Positions 20,752 to 20,882 of a stretch of 20,882 nucleotides of DNA are shown here, piece by piece (positions within the stretch are counted from its first letter, which is position 1; every line of letters starts with the position of its first letter). The position numbers were made by a program, and so were the translations under genes. The notes under the pieces are model-generated. The model did no database searches, was not told where the DNA came from, and saw nothing but the letters and a program-made list of their open reading frames with translations. Origin of the DNA: CAZGOM01 sp964542875 (GTDB lineage Bacteria > Planctomycetota > Phycisphaerae > Phycisphaerales > Phycisphaeraceae); contig CAZIWA010000103.1 in the NCBI GenBank assembly GCA_964542875.1, forward strand, positions 1-20,882. The letters are read 5' to 3'.

Positions 20752-20882
20752 CGGCGGGTCCTTTTTGGTTGCTCAGGTACAGGCGAAATGAGAGGGCGGG
20801 TACGTGCGATTCCCATATTCACGTGTAATGTGTGTTTTTACAACTGTTTTGTAGAGCAACATTCTGGTTTATGGATTATTGT
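20752..20882. other. Upstream region of the histidine kinase gene at the window edge
   Basis: It contains the kinase ribosome binding site (AAGGA on the minus strand, 20763-20759) and an AT-richer stretch at 20810-20882 that probably holds the promoter. I could not fix a -35/-10 pair. TTCACGTGTAA at 20818-20828 resembles the TTCACGTGAA palindrome upstream of the hydrolase gene but carries an extra base. Confidence 0.4.

Overview
The window looks like chromosomal DNA of a planctomycete, probably class Phycisphaerae. The strongest sign is the 1960-residue protein at 10740-16622: it has an LEPR-x-L box (LEPRVML, residues 47-53) near its N-terminus, as many giant exported planctomycete proteins do. 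The rest fits: GC-rich DNA, futalosine-route menaquinone genes, a secreted glycoside-hydrolase-like lipoprotein, an AraC regulator divergent from a PhyH-type dioxygenase, and loosely packed genes. I see no rRNA, tRNA, CRISPR array, transposase or phage gene. The species assignment is inference.

Layout. 1-306 is non-coding and leads into a catalase-family peroxidase (+, 307-1260). 1261-1559 is non-coding and holds repeat and hairpin structures. On the minus strand follow mqnB-mqnD (3098-1560; futalosine hydrolase and the last dedicated naphthoate-forming enzyme), a small secreted protein (3773-3195), a TIM-barrel sugar isomerase/epimerase-like protein (4812-3898) and a PhyH dioxygenase (5713-4967). 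An AraC regulator (+, about 5856-6659) is divergent from PhyH, and a nested palindrome lies between them. A 1055-aa lipoprotein with a GH-A-like and trimerisation-like architecture (+, 6938-10105) follows behind a palindrome-rich promoter region and ends at a textbook terminator. Next come a 91-aa two-helix membrane protein, the giant LEPR protein (Ig-like, LamG-like, metzincin, PPC, cadherin-like and solenoid parts), an overlapping membrane-anchored rhodanese, and a two-domain polyphosphate:AMP phosphotransferase. A three-PAS soluble histidine kinase (20751-18712, -) converges on the last gene.

How the genes work together. Clear functional links exist only for mqnB-mqnD, and by layout for AraC/PhyH (shared control region). 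The isomerase, PhyH, AraC and hydrolase genes could form a carbohydrate-catabolic neighbourhood, but no substrate can be read from the sequence. The giant protein and the rhodanese are probably translationally coupled.

The most unusual signal is in the gaps between genes. Several carry degenerate repeats with a strict 7-base period: GG-x-A-x-A-A type at 6714-6755, 10109-10150 and 18662-18696; GGGTCTG type at 6665-6692; and GTCCCGC/GACxCGG type in opposite orientation on either side of a terminator at 4842-4958. Two gaps also share a further ~33-bp repeat. These resemble in style the heptanucleotide tandem repeats of cyanobacteria. A second theme is possible leaderless transcripts: mqnB and the phosphotransferase each have a TAnnnT box exactly 6 bases before ATG and no Shine-Dalgarno sequence.
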